DNA of 64,000 nucleotides from Anthopleura xanthogrammica (GCA_964019055.1 OZ025212.1:5276766-5340765), one strand, 5' to 3'. Positions 49,866-61,765 are shown, counted from the first letter of the stretch. The notes: generated by a model not told the origin, from the sequence alone. Translations and numbers: made by a program.

Positions 49866-50025
49866 GAGCTTGAAATAACAAGCTGGTCAAAAACAATGTA
49901 TGGTCAGAATTGGAACTTGTCCAGTCAAATCTTTGCCTTGCTGGTCATTTTGACCAGTAATGCTGAGCCAGAAACAGGGTATGACTAAGCTAAAACTAAT
50001 TTGACTGGCTGTTATTTCAAGCCTT
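49866..50025. mobile_element. MITE family F copy downstream of the p24 paralogue
   Basis: The ends GCTTGAAATAACAAGC and CTGGCTGTTATTTCAAGC are inverted. The interior contains TTGTCCAGTCAAATC and GGTCATTTTGACC. Related to 47310-47488. Confidence 0.7.
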
Positions 50026-50618
50026 GCATAATTATGTTGATATGTGGTTTAACTTAACCCATGAAATAGTTAGTAGACTAAAAGAGGTAAGTAGATTTTT
50101 TTCCATTGTTTTCTTCTGTGTCTCTTAACCTTAGTATTACGCATTTGCAAGTAATTTTTGTTTTAAATGTGTTAAGTGAAACTACTCTTGGTTTTATGAC
50201 AAGATATATGTTACACCCATATCATTCCACAAATAGAAATAAAAAGCAGTTTTTATAATATATTTTACATTGATAATATTATATGGACACATAAGATTAA
50301 CATAAATAAAGTATTGATAAAGGGACCTCATAGCTCTCATTCTTCAGGCAAAACATTAGAAAATGTCAACATTTAAAATGTATAATGTAATTTTCTTGGT
50401 TCTGCCTTACAATGTTTGCTAACATCCCTTCATAGTGACAGAGTTATAATAAATTTTGTTGCTTATTTATCCACATGGGAAATGTACAGTACTGACTTAC
50501 AGCACGTCCAAGTAAGGGTAAGAGTAAATAAAAGGACCCCCCCCCCCCATATCAGTGTCAGTAGTAGATTTCATGGTATATGCTATACTTTTGAAATTCC
50601 TTTGAAACCTCCTTAATT

Positions 50619-53600
50619 TTATTCCTTTGCATAAACTTCATCTCCAACCTTGATTTCTCCTTCTTCCTCAACAGTAATGTGTAATCCAAAAAATGGAGCA
50701 TTTGCATATCTCTTGTCTCTGTTTGCAGGCATGCGAATCCTGAAGATAACAACATTAACTTGATCAAGAGGATATTATCAGTAATACTGTAAAATATTAT
50801 TGAGGCACATGAGGTATCAAATTATTGAAAAGATAGAGGGGAAAAGGGGATTGCCGAAAGACCACACCCATCATGAAGGTTGGGGGGGGGGGATTATATT
50901 ACATCTTGAAGAAGCACTAAACATAAATTCTATATTACTACCCCATCAGAGCAAGACTATTTTTTATGTTACTAGGCAATGGTGTTAAAAATCATTTTAC
51001 AATCCAATAACATTTAATATATACCTAGGGTAGCACAGGTGGCATAGCTGAGGCGACCTGAGTTCAAGCCCTGCTTGGCACGGTGTCGTATGTGAGTAGA
51101 GTTGTTTGTTGGTTCTCTCCTGTGCTTCGAGGGTTTTTCCGGGTGTTCCAGTTTTTCCTCCCTCCTCAAAAATCAACTTCTAAATTCCAATTGGAATGCA
51201 GTGGAGGAAGAGCCACTCGGTGGATTCCACTATTAATTCTCATTTACTTATTTATTTATTTACCTATTTCAAAAACAGTTGTTGGAGCCAAAGGTGATAA
51301 GTAATAGGAGATAGGGAATAACCTTTCTCCTTTGGCTCTGATAACCTTTTTGAAATAGGTATGTCAAATAGGTACAGGAGGAATGATATAATATTCACCT
51401 TCTCAGTGTGTGAAGTGGTTCTCTTCCAGTCTTCACACCCCTCTCAGGATCAACTGTCGTCATTATACATCTGAAAGATACATTTGCTATAAGTGCCATG
51501 CTTGATGTAAAGAAAGTATGTAGTTTGTAATTCAAAATCTTAACCAATGACTTTGCAGATCACGTACCTGTCGCAGTGCTTGAGATATCTCATTTCAACA
51601 TTCCCTATTTTTACTTTTTTCCAATTATCCTAAAAGGAAGTGAATGAACAAAGGCAAGATTAACAATGTTTTATAGTTGTGATTCTTAATAGGCACACAT
51701 CCATAGTTTCATACAATTTGCTGCCATGAAAAAAAAGGGGTTTTGGTGCAGGGACCAATAAACAATGCATGCACCATCCTGCGAAGACTATAAATATGAA
51801 CTCAAGATATTCTTATAGCCCTACAGTTGCTTTCAGTCGTGCAATGGCTAATCACCGATTGTCATTCATTGTTCCCCCATTCAACCTTTTTTGAAATAGC
51901 TGTATGGAATGACATGGAAACTCCTTGATTGTCAACCAATGCCTACTTTGTCATAATGACAATTAATGAGAAGAGGATAGAGTAGGCTTATGCAGGTGAA
52001 AGAAATGGTATGATTTTATTTCTCACCTCATCATACGTACTTGTCCCTGTTACTATCACATTTGGCCGAAACCTCTTTATGGTAACTGGACTTTCAAGCT
52101 CTTTGTTCAAGTCATCAAGGGCTTCAGTTGTTGCCAGTAAGACTGGAGCAAAGTCTCCAAATCCACTCTACGACGAAATGATTTTAAAACTTTATCACAT
52201 TTTAGTTTAGACTTGAATATAGAGTTTCGCATGCTGTGATTGGTCGAGTGACCAGTGATTATGAGACGATATTCACTTCGCCTTCAGTGAATAAGTCGAT
52301 TCATTGATTGTAATAACAAGATTATTACTGTAAGGTGTTGAGAGCATGACCAAAAAATAAATAAAAAAATTTCAAATGACAGATATAAATGTGATAGAAA
52401 TTCAAAACAAAATGACAGTCAAGTTGAACTTAATTTCAATAGATTTTTTTTGGGTTGGGCATAATGTTTTCCCAATTCAGACCATGTGTCATTCTCTTGA
52501 GAGTATGATTCTTTGTTTGTGTTGTATCCATATTCATGTGTCTTCTAATGCAACCGTAAAACAAAGAAATTATATTCTAGGGAATGACACATGGTCTGAA
52601 ATTGGAAAACATTACGCCCAAGCTGAAAAGATCTATAGTAGCTAACCTTATCATCTGGTGTAGCAACATCTTGACCCCAGATTGTATCTGTCGTTAACTC
52701 CCTTGGTTTGGTCATGTGAAAGAGCTTACAGCCTGGCTTGTCTAGGTACTTAGAGATCCATGCCTCTGCCTCTTCACCTGCCGATTGTCCTTCACCTAAT
52801 ATTCCAAAAACACTGAAGCAAAGAACAGGTTTTTAATATTATTGACTCCTTATGGATATCCATGGATCCATTTTTTTTGATGATGGATAGACATGTGGCT
52901 AAATGGATGGACAGATGAATGGATGATAAATGAATGAACGGGTGAATGGATAATAAATGGGAAGCAAAGGCAACATAGTGGTGAGAGTGCCTGCCTCTTA
53001 CCAATGCAACCCAGGTTTGATTCCTGGACTTGATGTCATAATTATGTGAGTAGAGTTTCTAGTTGGTTCCCTAGATCTACTGTGCTTCAAAGGGTTTTCT
53101 TTTTCCTTCCTTCCTAAAAATCAACGTCTAAACTCCAATTTGATCATGGAACAAGGCCGGCGACAGGTTTGTTAACCATTGGCTAGTGCTACCCTCGTAA
53201 AACAAGGACAATTTATTTATAGTGGATGTATGGATGGATGAGTGAATAGATGGGCAAGTGGATGGGTGGCTGGATGAATGAATCAATGAGTGAATGGATG
53301 AGTAGATGGATAGATGAGTTAGTGGATAGATGGATGGATGGATGACTGAATGGATGGGAGTCAATGAATGAATAACTAAATAACATACTTACTCAATATT
53401 TCTGTGTTCTTCATTCGTCAGTGGTAGCTCCACTTTTAGTGTTTCCATGTTAGGTGCATCCAAGTACAAACACTCTACTTCACCATCATCAGACATTTCA
53501 AAGGATGGATTAACCAGGGCCAGTGCTGGTTTTTCACGCTGAGAAATTATATTTCCTTTTTGATTCAAGATTACCCATCGTCTATCAAACAGAAAATAAC

Positions 53601-54229
53601 TGTGTTTATAGTCTTACCTTTTAAATGTACCCAAAGTGTTTAGTGGCCAGGGAAGAGGCTAGGGGTGCAAAATGAAAAGGACGAGCCATGGAAGGGTGTT
53701 GAATAAACCTCTTTGCATGGACATTTGTTTTGCCCATTTTAGACCATGTCTCATTCTTTCGAAAATAGGATTCTTTGTTTCATTTGCGTTCAAAGCTTGT
53801 GTAACCCAGGCAACAACAGATGCAGCATACTTTTGTCCATTAAACTACAATTCATGGTCTGGGTCTAGATTTTTTGATTGACAGACATGGTTTCACAGAC
53901 ATCTTCAAGTAGTTGTTGAGGTCACACAAGGAGTAATCAAAGACACGCTATAAAACCAAATATCCTGGGATTTCAATTTTATTCTATTGTGACATAATCA
54001 AGTATCATATTCACCTGTCATGTTGCAACCCTTGTTTCAGACACTGGGTGCTTTCTAGTGGTATTCCTCTGCAGGATTTAACAGGGTAGATAAACAGCCC
54101 GCTAACGTGGCCCACTACATGATACTCTCTCCTTCGATTCTTTCTCCAGCTCATGTAAGCTACAGCAGTAGCAGCAGCCGCGGCAACAGCAGACAAGGAC
54201 AGCACAATGTACTTCGATTGCACGACCAT
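50619..54229 (-). CDS. MTARC: Mitochondrial amidoxime-reducing component (mARC), MOSC-domain molybdoenzyme
   Basis: mARC is a molybdenum-cofactor enzyme on the outer mitochondrial membrane. It reduces N-hydroxylated compounds using electrons from cytochrome b5 and its reductase. Seven exons (minus): 54015-54229, 53393-53581, 52647-52812, 52027-52167, 51568-51629, 51399-51470 and 50619-50739, giving 321 residues in continuous phase. The ATG at 54227-54229 is the first in frame; the frame upstream has no ATG. Residues 7-25 form the N-terminal membrane anchor, followed by RKNRRR. The MOSC N-terminal barrel has GLFIYPVKSCRGIPLES and HDRRWVILNQKGN; the MOSC domain has KRFRPNVIVTGTSTYDE. The CDRCIMTTVDPERG motif (Cys256, Cys259) matches the family CxxC whose second Cys binds molybdenum. 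The stop overlaps an AATAAA (50618-50623, minus). Head-to-head with ADAT3. Confidence 0.95.
51030..51260 (+). repeat. tRNA-derived SINE in mARC intron 6
   Basis: Head with GGTGGCATAGCTGAGGCGAC and B-box-like GAGTTCAAGCCC; body with TTGGTTCTCTCCTGTGCTTC, CGAGGGTTTTTCCGGGT and AAAATCAACTTCTAAATTCC; tail of TTTA units. Same family as 34425-34650 and 52970-53220. Confidence 0.8.
52448..52632. mobile_element. Foldback family B copy in mARC intron 3
   Basis: The left part TTGGGCATAATGTTTTCCCA plus CAGACCATGTGTCATTCTC folds on the right part GAATGACACATGGTCTGAAA TTGGAAAACATTACGCCCAA. It ends 15 bases from the exon 3 boundary at 52647. Confidence 0.82.
52970..53355 (+). repeat. SINE followed by (GGAT)n repeat in mARC intron 2
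   Basis: The SINE body (GTTGGTTCCCTAG, CTGTGCTTCAAAGGGTTTTC, AAAATCAACGTCTAAACTCC) runs to about 53215. Imperfect GGAT units follow from 53220 to 53355. A short GGAT stretch also precedes the SINE (52895-52955). Confidence 0.8.
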
Positions 54230-54668
54230 TGGGATCAGTAAACACTGAGAAACAGAAGACTTGATCGACGATGAAATGTGATTAGTAAATAAACGCGCCA
54301 AAATCCAAGCAAAAAACACGCGAAGTTTCAAGGGTCAACCAAAGGCAACCCAAATCAACAAAAAACTCGTTAATATAAAAAATACTCCAGAGAAATTTCT
54401 CTGACTGCAGTATTTTTTAAAGAAGAAAACAAAAATCTAGGATAGCTAATAGCAGTTAAGTTACATGTGCTATAAATTTTATATATTTTAAAAAGAAATA
54501 TTTTAACCCATTCCCCCCTGAGAGCTAGAGTCGCCAGTTGTACACAGGGAGCCCACCTTTTCACAATAAACACTTCGGTTGAGTCCAGTACTCACTTTGT
54601 TTTCTCACCGATTTAGGATAACTTTTTTACTGCTTTAGCTGTTATCTTTGAATTTTAATGTTTTCTAA
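54230..54668. promoter_or_regulatory. Divergent promoter between mARC and ADAT3
   Basis: 439 bp separate the two start codons on opposite strands. No TATA box is obvious. Coordinated expression of the two genes is only inferred from the spacing. Confidence 0.5.
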
Positions 54669-57030
54669 ATGTCTAACGATGAAGAACCCGCTGAAAGAGT
54701 CAACAAGAGAATCAAGTTGGACTTGAACAGTGGAAGTGAGTAAGACTTATAATAAAGACAACGTGGTAAAGTTGGTCAAATAATGCAAGCTTTTTGGGAC
54801 TCAATATGATTATTTAAAACCGTAGCTCTATTATCCAACAACTTTCTTTTTAGGTTCAAACGAAGAACAGTTTCATGGCGCTCAAAAGGCAGCACAAAAT
54901 CTTCCAAAACCAGTGGCTGTCCTCTCCGAAGAATACACTCGTACAAACTTAGAAACAGGTACAAATATAACCTCATTGTTGGTCATTTTAAGTTAAATTT
55001 CAAGTAATAGTTTAATCAATTTATTTATTTCTAGTCCCAATTTTTGTGGCTGAACTGAAAGACCCAAAGTTGGCTTCAAAATGCATACGGTAAGTTACTG
55101 TAAGAAGGCAACTATCTATAAAAGTGTTGAAAATAATTTAAATTAATCAGCATTTTTGCATTGTTATTACAGTGAATTGAAAGAATTATTTCCTTTAAAA
55201 GACATTCAACATCTTAAAAGAATCAGACGCCCCCCTACGGATGCTGGAAGTAAGAATTGAATAATTAATACACGTTCTGCAATAAATCCTTATTATTCCT
55301 CTGAACAATCCATGTTCTCCCATATGGTCTAGCGGTTAGGATTCCTGGCTTTCACCCAGGCGGCCCGGGTTCGACTCCCGGTGTGGGAACATTTGTTTTT
55401 GTATTTTGCTTAACATTTTTTTTTCTTTTCTTTTTTTTTTCCTTTTTTTTTTCTTTTTCATAGAAAAACAAGTCCTACAAATAATACTGCGAATTGCTTG
55501 CGAAGACGAATTAAAAGTTTCAAAAAATAATACTACCAACATAAAAGATATCGTAGATGGAGTTAGTTCAGAAGGATTGGAAAACTTATTTATTATCAAA
55601 GTGCCAAAACACCCACCTCTGACCAGAGAGCAGTTTGTTAAAGCATCAGAATTATGGCCAGTAAATTTTCACGAGGATAAATAGTAAGTAATTTTTTTCT
55701 CCTTTGAATAATTTTATTCTTTTTTTTCTTTTATGAGATTAAAAAAAATCATTAAATATTTTTGTTTTCTTTTAGCATTACAAAACTACTTTCTGGGGAG
55801 CTGTTTGATGATTTAGCTCTTAGAAAAATAAATAAATATATGGATATGGCCAGAAAATCTGCTCTTATTGGAAAAAATAATGGAATGGTAAGAATATAGA
55901 TAGAAGGCTGCATGAGGAGGGAGGGGAAGGGAAGGGTGTATAATTTTGATGCCTCACCCCCACCCCCTCAAATATTGTCTTTTTGTGGATTCCTCTTAGA
56001 TTTTCTTAAATATTCTCATTTTCCCATTTTTCATTTTTTCTTTTATTTACTCATTTTACAATATTTCTAGGTTGCTGTGGGAGCAGTAGTTGTTGATCCA
56101 TCAAGTGATAATGTTATTGCTGTAGCATATGATTTACGTTGCCATGGCCACCCATTACACCATGCAATAATGGTTGTTATTGACCTTGTATCTCAAAGCC
56201 AAACAGGTGGAACCTGGAACATGGGATGTCAACAGGGCTCTGGAATTTGGACTTTACCTGAAAATCTTGATAATATAAAAATGAGCCAAGCAAAAATTCA
56301 TTTGAACTATAAAGAAATAGGTAAAGAAGATGCCTCGAAATTGCAAAGTCTTGAAGAATCTAAGAAAAAAACTGAAGATACAAGATTAAAGAGTAATAAG
56401 CAGCAAGATATTGACAAAAATCTGGAAAACAAATCCATAAATGAGAATAAGAATGGACCATATTTATGTACTGGATATGACTTGTATGTGACAAGGGAAC
56501 CATGTGTCATGTGAGTACTACAGTATTTATCATCTTTATGTTTTAATATTTTATTCTTTAGTAAAAAAAAAAAAAAACACAGGTAGCCCAAACAGCTTTT
56601 TAAACATTTGTCAGAAAAGAGTATTAGTTAACTATTTTTTTCTGCTAGTGGCATTTGATACATCGTATTTTTGTCAGGTTTTTATAACCTTTTTCAGTTT
56701 CTCTCTCACCTTTTTTTTCTTTATTTATGGTACTTCACGAAGACACCTTTTGTTTCAGGTTACTTCATACTTTTTCTAGTAATAACCGACTTAAATAAGC
56801 CCCCCTTATAACTATTTAACCATAATTAATTGACAGATCATTTCCCATTTTTCAGGTGTTCCATGGCTCTCGTTCATTCAAGAATACGGCGAGTATTTTA
56901 TGGGTGTAAAGACCCTAGGATAGGAGCATTAGGTAGTAAATATTGCCTACATACACAAGATGGACTTAACCACCATTTTGAAGTCTTCTGTGGTGTTTTA
57001 GAAAAACAATGTAGGGAACTTATTCAATGA
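54669..57030 (+). CDS. ADAT3: tRNA-specific adenosine-34 deaminase subunit ADAT3
   Basis: ADAT3 is the structural partner of ADAT2; together they convert wobble A34 to inosine in several tRNAs. Eight exons: 54669-54735, 54854-54958, 55035-55089, 55173-55249, 55464-55683, 55776-55887, 56071-56510 and 56856-57030, giving 416 residues in continuous phase. The N-terminal part (1 to about 170, with ELKELFPLKDIQHLKRIRRP) is the tRNA-binding region. The deaminase domain has zinc ligands His243 (HPLHHAIMVVID), Cys357 and Cys360 (EPCVMC). The catalytic Glu position next to His-Ala is Ile245, so this is the pseudo-catalytic subunit, as expected (Val in other species). A low-complexity, Lys/Glu/Asn-rich insert of roughly 85 residues separates the two zinc motifs. 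AATAAA at 57094-57099. Intron 4 contains a tRNA gene. Confidence 0.96.
55318..55389 (+). tRNA. tRNA-Glu (anticodon TTC)
   Basis: A 72-base cloverleaf. Acceptor TCCCATA pairs with TGTGGGA; discriminator A. The D-arm/A box is TGGTCTAGCGGTTAGGAT. The anticodon stem CCTGG/CCAGG encloses loop CTTTCAC with anticodon TTC. The T arm is CCGGG TTCGACT CCCGG, which includes a perfect B box. No intron and no encoded CCA. All stems pair (with G-T wobble in the acceptor), so it looks functional. It lies in sense orientation in ADAT3 intron 4. T-rich runs begin about 28 bases downstream, the first T4+ run suitable for Pol III termination being close to 55417. Confidence 0.97.
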
Positions 57031-57591
57031 AACCAACTTTCACTTTTTTACATTCTCATTATTTTTACACATAAATTTTTAATTAGTTTTGTGAATAAAA
57101 GGTACAGTATTTTATATGTTAAATGGAATTTTTTAATTTTGTCCTTTTTCTTAATTTTTTTTCCTGTTTCTTTCTTTCTTTCTTTTCACCTCTACTTTTA
57201 ATTTTATTTTTTCTATCACGCGAAAAAAATCTTTCTCCCATGATGAAAAAAATTTCGGGTTTTTTGTGGTTTGGGATTTTTTAATGGTAAGTCTACGTTG
57301 GCCAAAAATAGGCACCCGTAAAAAAATAATTTATAATGTATGCAAATGACTCCGTCCACGCAAGCTACTTTAAACCACACTTGTGACGTCACACCATACC
57401 TCGGGAACTTCGAAACAGAAGAGGAACCCGTTCTGGATCTAAAAGTGAAATTGCGACATTATCAATGGAGTTGAAACGCTTCCTGAGGAGTTAAATCATT
57501 TTATCGTCGCTTAAAGACAATTCTCTCACATTTCTTGGTCGAGTTCATTTAAGTTTAACGACTTTGATAAGAATTAAGATAAGCCAGCGAA

Positions 57592-59865
57592 ATGAACAAA
57601 CTGTTTGCTTTAGCCAGTTTGGTTGTGTTGTTGGCGTTCTGTGTTGATTCTTCGCCTCTAAGCGGAATTGCCAAAGAATCTACCGTCAGAATCGTAAGAC
57701 GAGAGGCAGGAACAGACAACAGCTCTACTTTGCCGCAGGGAAATTCGTCTGGCCTTTGTAACACAACGGATTGTAACAATTCTACTTCAAACGTCACTTC
57801 AAACTTCAACCTTACGAATTCTTCGAACGTCACAGCGACTTTGTTGAATTTAACTCGAGTTTGTAGCGAAAACACGACGGAAATAACTCTACAATGCAAT
57901 GGTACTACCTTAAACCTGACCAAACACTGCGAGGAAACCAAAAATGGAAATATTTCGTTGTATTGCGTTAATGAGACCTCGAGCAACAATAATGTATCAT
58001 TATCTTTGAATGCAACATTGTTAAACGCGACGGTAATAATTACACCTAATCAAACGCTTACGAATGCCAGTGTGAATGCTACAGCTCCTAACGTTACATC
58101 CGTTAATGAGACGGTGAATGGGACAGTTGGACTGGCTGTTACGATTTCCCCATCTCAAACTGTCAGTCTTTCAGTGACTTCAACTTTGTCTGCCAGTCCA
58201 AGCTTGTCAGTAACAGTCACATCTAGTGGGTCTGCTTCTTCTATCCTAGTATCGTCTTCGAGTATTCAGCCTTCCAGCACTTCGTCTTTGGCTGCAGTGC
58301 CTAGTTCTTCAGTGGCTGCAACAACAGTTGCCGACACTACGACACAGTCAACTACAACTGAAGCAACCACAACCCAGACAACTACACCTGCTTCAACAAC
58401 ACCCTCATCAACTACAAGTGAATCAACAACAGCACAACCAACAACATCCAAAGCCACCACACATGAGGCAGAAACGACTGCCGCCAAGACCGAAGAGGCA
58501 ACTACTGTTAAGAAAGAAACAGAACCAGCAACACCTGGGTCAACATCTGGGACAGATGAAACAGACAAGTCCACAACGGCAACCACTAGTAAGAATGAGT
58601 ATTTCATGGTTATTACTGTTCCAAATTCTTGTTCATAATTTTATGGTACCTTTTTAATAATTTTATTTATTTTTACCTTTTTCACAGTGGAAAATCCCTA
58701 TAACAGTGCTAAGGTAGGTTATAGAATAGAGTTTATTTCATGGTTGATCTTAAAGCCTGTGTGGTACTGGATTACCTTATACCAAGCCTGCTGGCTTGAC
58801 ATGGCTGATGTTTCCTCACTCTCATGGGGAAGGCATTGGCGAAAAGTGGTAAAATCGAAGTCTGACCACGGAACAACCTTAAAAGTAAAGGAGAGGGGAG
58901 AGGAGGGTAGAGTAGCAAATATATTAGTATGTATAAAACTAAAAGTGGCTAAAAGTGGATGGGTATAGCCCCAGTGTTCCTACACTCTTTCCCTGCTGAC
59001 AGAGTCTCCTTTTCTTTTTTCGCTCCTGGAAAAAAGGAGCCTCTGCCAGCAAGGAACCTCACTCTCTGCACCTCCTGAAAATGCCAGCCAGAAAATGCCT
59101 TGAAGAAAAGTTTATTTGTGGTCATTATGATTTCCCAAACAATAGTATTCATGCTTAGAAATGATTTATCTTTAAACTGCACACTAAATAATTGGAATTA
59201 TTTTGTTTCAGAATGTGAAGTTCTTCTATGTCAATATTCTCATTCCTGTTGGTGCAGGAGTGTGTGGAGCACTGTTGATTGCTTTCAGCGTCCTCTTATT
59301 TAGATGTTGCCGAAGACGAAAGCTGAAGAAAGTGAGATACTTTGGAAAGGTCAGTTAAAAATAAAAGACTTTCAGAAATCTGCTTGGAGTTGCATCAGAA
59401 TTGGAATCAGAAGCAACATGCACAGACTCAGTATCCTATTTACAGCTAATTTACGTCACGCATAACCAGTAAATCTGAGAATTCAAATGTAGCTAACATT
59501 TCAAATCTCTGATCAATGGCTCCGATCAATGGCTCCGATATTCCAAAAAAAGTTCAGTTAAAAATTGGGTTTTGGACCCACTATCATGAATGATGTAATG
59601 ACGTAAATTAGCTGTAAATATGAAAAAATGCAAGCACTGTTAATGAGCAGTACACTACTGAGTCTGCATGTGTTGCTTATGATTACAATTCTGACACTAG
59701 TGTGCACAGCCAGGCTTACTTACATGAATTAAGTTTTCCCTCAGCTTCAGCTCATTAAATCTTAAGTTCATTATTGTTGTCTTTGTTAAACAGCCAAGAA
59801 AAGGACACACCCGAAGCGACATGGACCACATGAACTTGTTGGCGGTGTCGAGTGATGAAGAATGA
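57592..59865 (+). CDS. Mucin-like single-pass membrane glycoprotein
   Basis: Four exons: 57592-58588, 58688-58713, 59212-59349 and 59794-59865, giving 410 residues in continuous phase. A signal peptide (MNKLFALASLVVLLAFCVDS) precedes a region with very many N-x-S/T sites and six to seven Cys (about 50-150). A Ser/Val-rich stretch follows, then a Thr/Ser/Pro/Ala/Glu mucin region (about 245-330). Residues 346-371 span the membrane (ILIPVGAGVCGALLIAFSVL), then RCCRRRKLKK. The cytoplasmic tail is about 39 residues, ending GHTRSDMDHMNLLAVSSDEE; the MNLLAVSSDEE part suggests acidic/dileucine sorting or CK2 phosphorylation. Overall layout recalls CD164-type sialomucins or similar surface mucins, but I do not recognise an orthologue. 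A single long first exon for the whole ectodomain is plausible for mucins. Confidence 0.85.
59657..59716. mobile_element. MITE family E, half copy
   Basis: ACTGAGTCTGCATGTGTTGC then TTATGATTACAATTCTGACA CTAGTGTGCACAGCCAGGCT corresponds to the right arm of the element at 48476-48640. In intron 3 of the mucin-like gene, just before the last exon. Confidence 0.6.
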
Positions 59866-61765
59866 TTTGAAATTGCTTGGAATATGCACCTTGCGTAAAC
59901 TGGGAAAATACACAACAGATATTCCACAAGGCCAATCCAATGATTCTCTAAGAATGTTGCCATGGGATTAGGATTTTGCAAAGAACTTTAATGGTAACTA
60001 AACAATATGTGTCTGGAACTCACATTATCATGAGGACAAAAATTTTGGGTTTAAGATGCAGGCATTGGTATTTGAAAAACATTCTCTTTTATGGGATTGA
60101 ACACCACTGGAGTTGTTCATTAGATTTTCGACAAAAGCAAGAAACAGTAGGGGACTACAGTGTCATGTTTGTCTTATAGCACAAATTGAAAAAACTGTGG
60201 GCACCTAGAAATAATTCAGAAATTGTTTATGGTTCGTTGAACAATCTGAAACAACTCTCTTACTACAAGAAGTTTATCTGACTACAAATCATCAAACTTC
60301 TCGCAGTTAGAAAGTCGTTTCAGATTGATCAATGAACAATATCTGATTTCTGAAATATGTCTGGTTTTTCGAGGATTACCACTGTGATTTCTGATTGAGA
60401 CAACCATCATGATAGGGAAATTGGGCAATAGACCTTTTTAGCAATGTAATCAGTGGTAATAGGATTGAGACTATCATAACACACAGAGTAACTGAAAAAC
60501 TATTTATACCTACCAAAATCTTTCATAGCAAAAACATTTCGTATTCATTCTCTGGTTTAAAGACAAAGAAAAAACATGTAATTTAAAAAGGTTTATTTAA
60601 ATTTATTTAGTAACAACTTCAAGACTATGAAACTGTAATCTTTTTTGACAACTCATGTATACATCAATTCTCTTTGGTATACAAGAGATTAATATCTTCT
60701 TGTTTTATCCTCTAGCTAGAGTATGACTGCATATTTAAATAATTTTATTATTCAATTATGTACTTGCGTGTATTTATGATGGTGAGGCAAATGGGTCAGT
60801 TGTGCACTATCTTGACCGATTAGCCTCACTTTCAAATGTTGGGCTGCAGGTAAATCGTACTTATATTCTCCTTTGCATGAGTGTAGTGGTAGTGTGTGTG
60901 GAGCGAACGTCACAGAAGAAGTGATGGTTGTAAAATAAGACTGCAAAGGAGACTATTGTAATTAAAGCTATTCACTAATATTTGTCCCTCATTGAGGGAC
61001 ATCTCATCTCTGAACTAAGTTCCTAAGCACAGAAGTATGCAGTCAAAACAATCTTGGAGATTGATCGACTTTCCTGATAACTATTTTATTGGTATAAAAA
61101 TATTGAAAAAAACCTTTTTTGTATTTATGGCTATAAATTAACTTTTGGTTGTAAGAATTAAACTTCAACAGCCAAAGTCATTTTCTACTTTCTTTCAGTT
61201 CTTCTTTCTTCATACCCAGATACCAAACATAGTGGACACAAAGGGAAGGCCTGGATTGAGGGGGTGTAAATGGGGCTAGTCAGTTGTCTATGATCTGTGA
61301 TCTGTTTTGTCTGCCATGTTTGGAATCGGTGTACGAACTATGAATTATAAAGAGCAAGCAAAGTTGACCAGAGTGCTTTTCATTTTTCTGTAAACCAAAA
61401 ACCATCCTGTCACTTACTCTAAGTCAGTCTTAAAGATTACTAACTTAGGATGTTCTAAGTTTGATGAAACAACTATGTCACATACAGTATGAAGAAGTTG
61501 TTGGGACTACAGAAACGTGGAAAGCACTATAATAGACCCTGACATGCAAAGTTGTTACGGGGACCACCAAGCAATTTTTGGACAAGAATATGAAAAAAAT
61601 TGCCCAAAATTGTCTTCCTCTCATGGCTGCCCACAGTACTTTTGACAGTGATCATCACACCATATCAACCAACTGACGACTGATTTGCACATTCCAAAGA
61701 GAACCAGTACCAAATCTGTCATATTTTCTATTGCTGATGGCAAATGGCTAATGAAATCAAATAAG
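59866..61765. other. Tail-to-tail region: mucin-like gene 3' UTR and XPO5 3' UTR
   Basis: Two convergent genes end here. A foldback sequence (60215-60352) lies 350 bp after the mucin-like stop codon. Open frames at 59976-60179 and 60752-60946 have no recognisable domain. No other gene seen. Confidence 0.5.
60215..60352. repeat. Foldback sequence in the presumed 3' UTR
   Basis: The left arm includes GTTGAACAATCTGAAACAAC and ACAAGAAGTTT. The right arm includes AAACTTCTCGCAGTTAGAAA and GTTTCAGATTGATCAATGAA, its reverse complement with several mismatches. Arms are about 58 bp and the loop about 17 bp. Confidence 0.7.

Noticed and set aside
58266..58607. 113-residue Val/Ser-rich minus-strand open frame
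   Set aside because: Complement of the Thr/Ser-rich mucin exon; no independent support.
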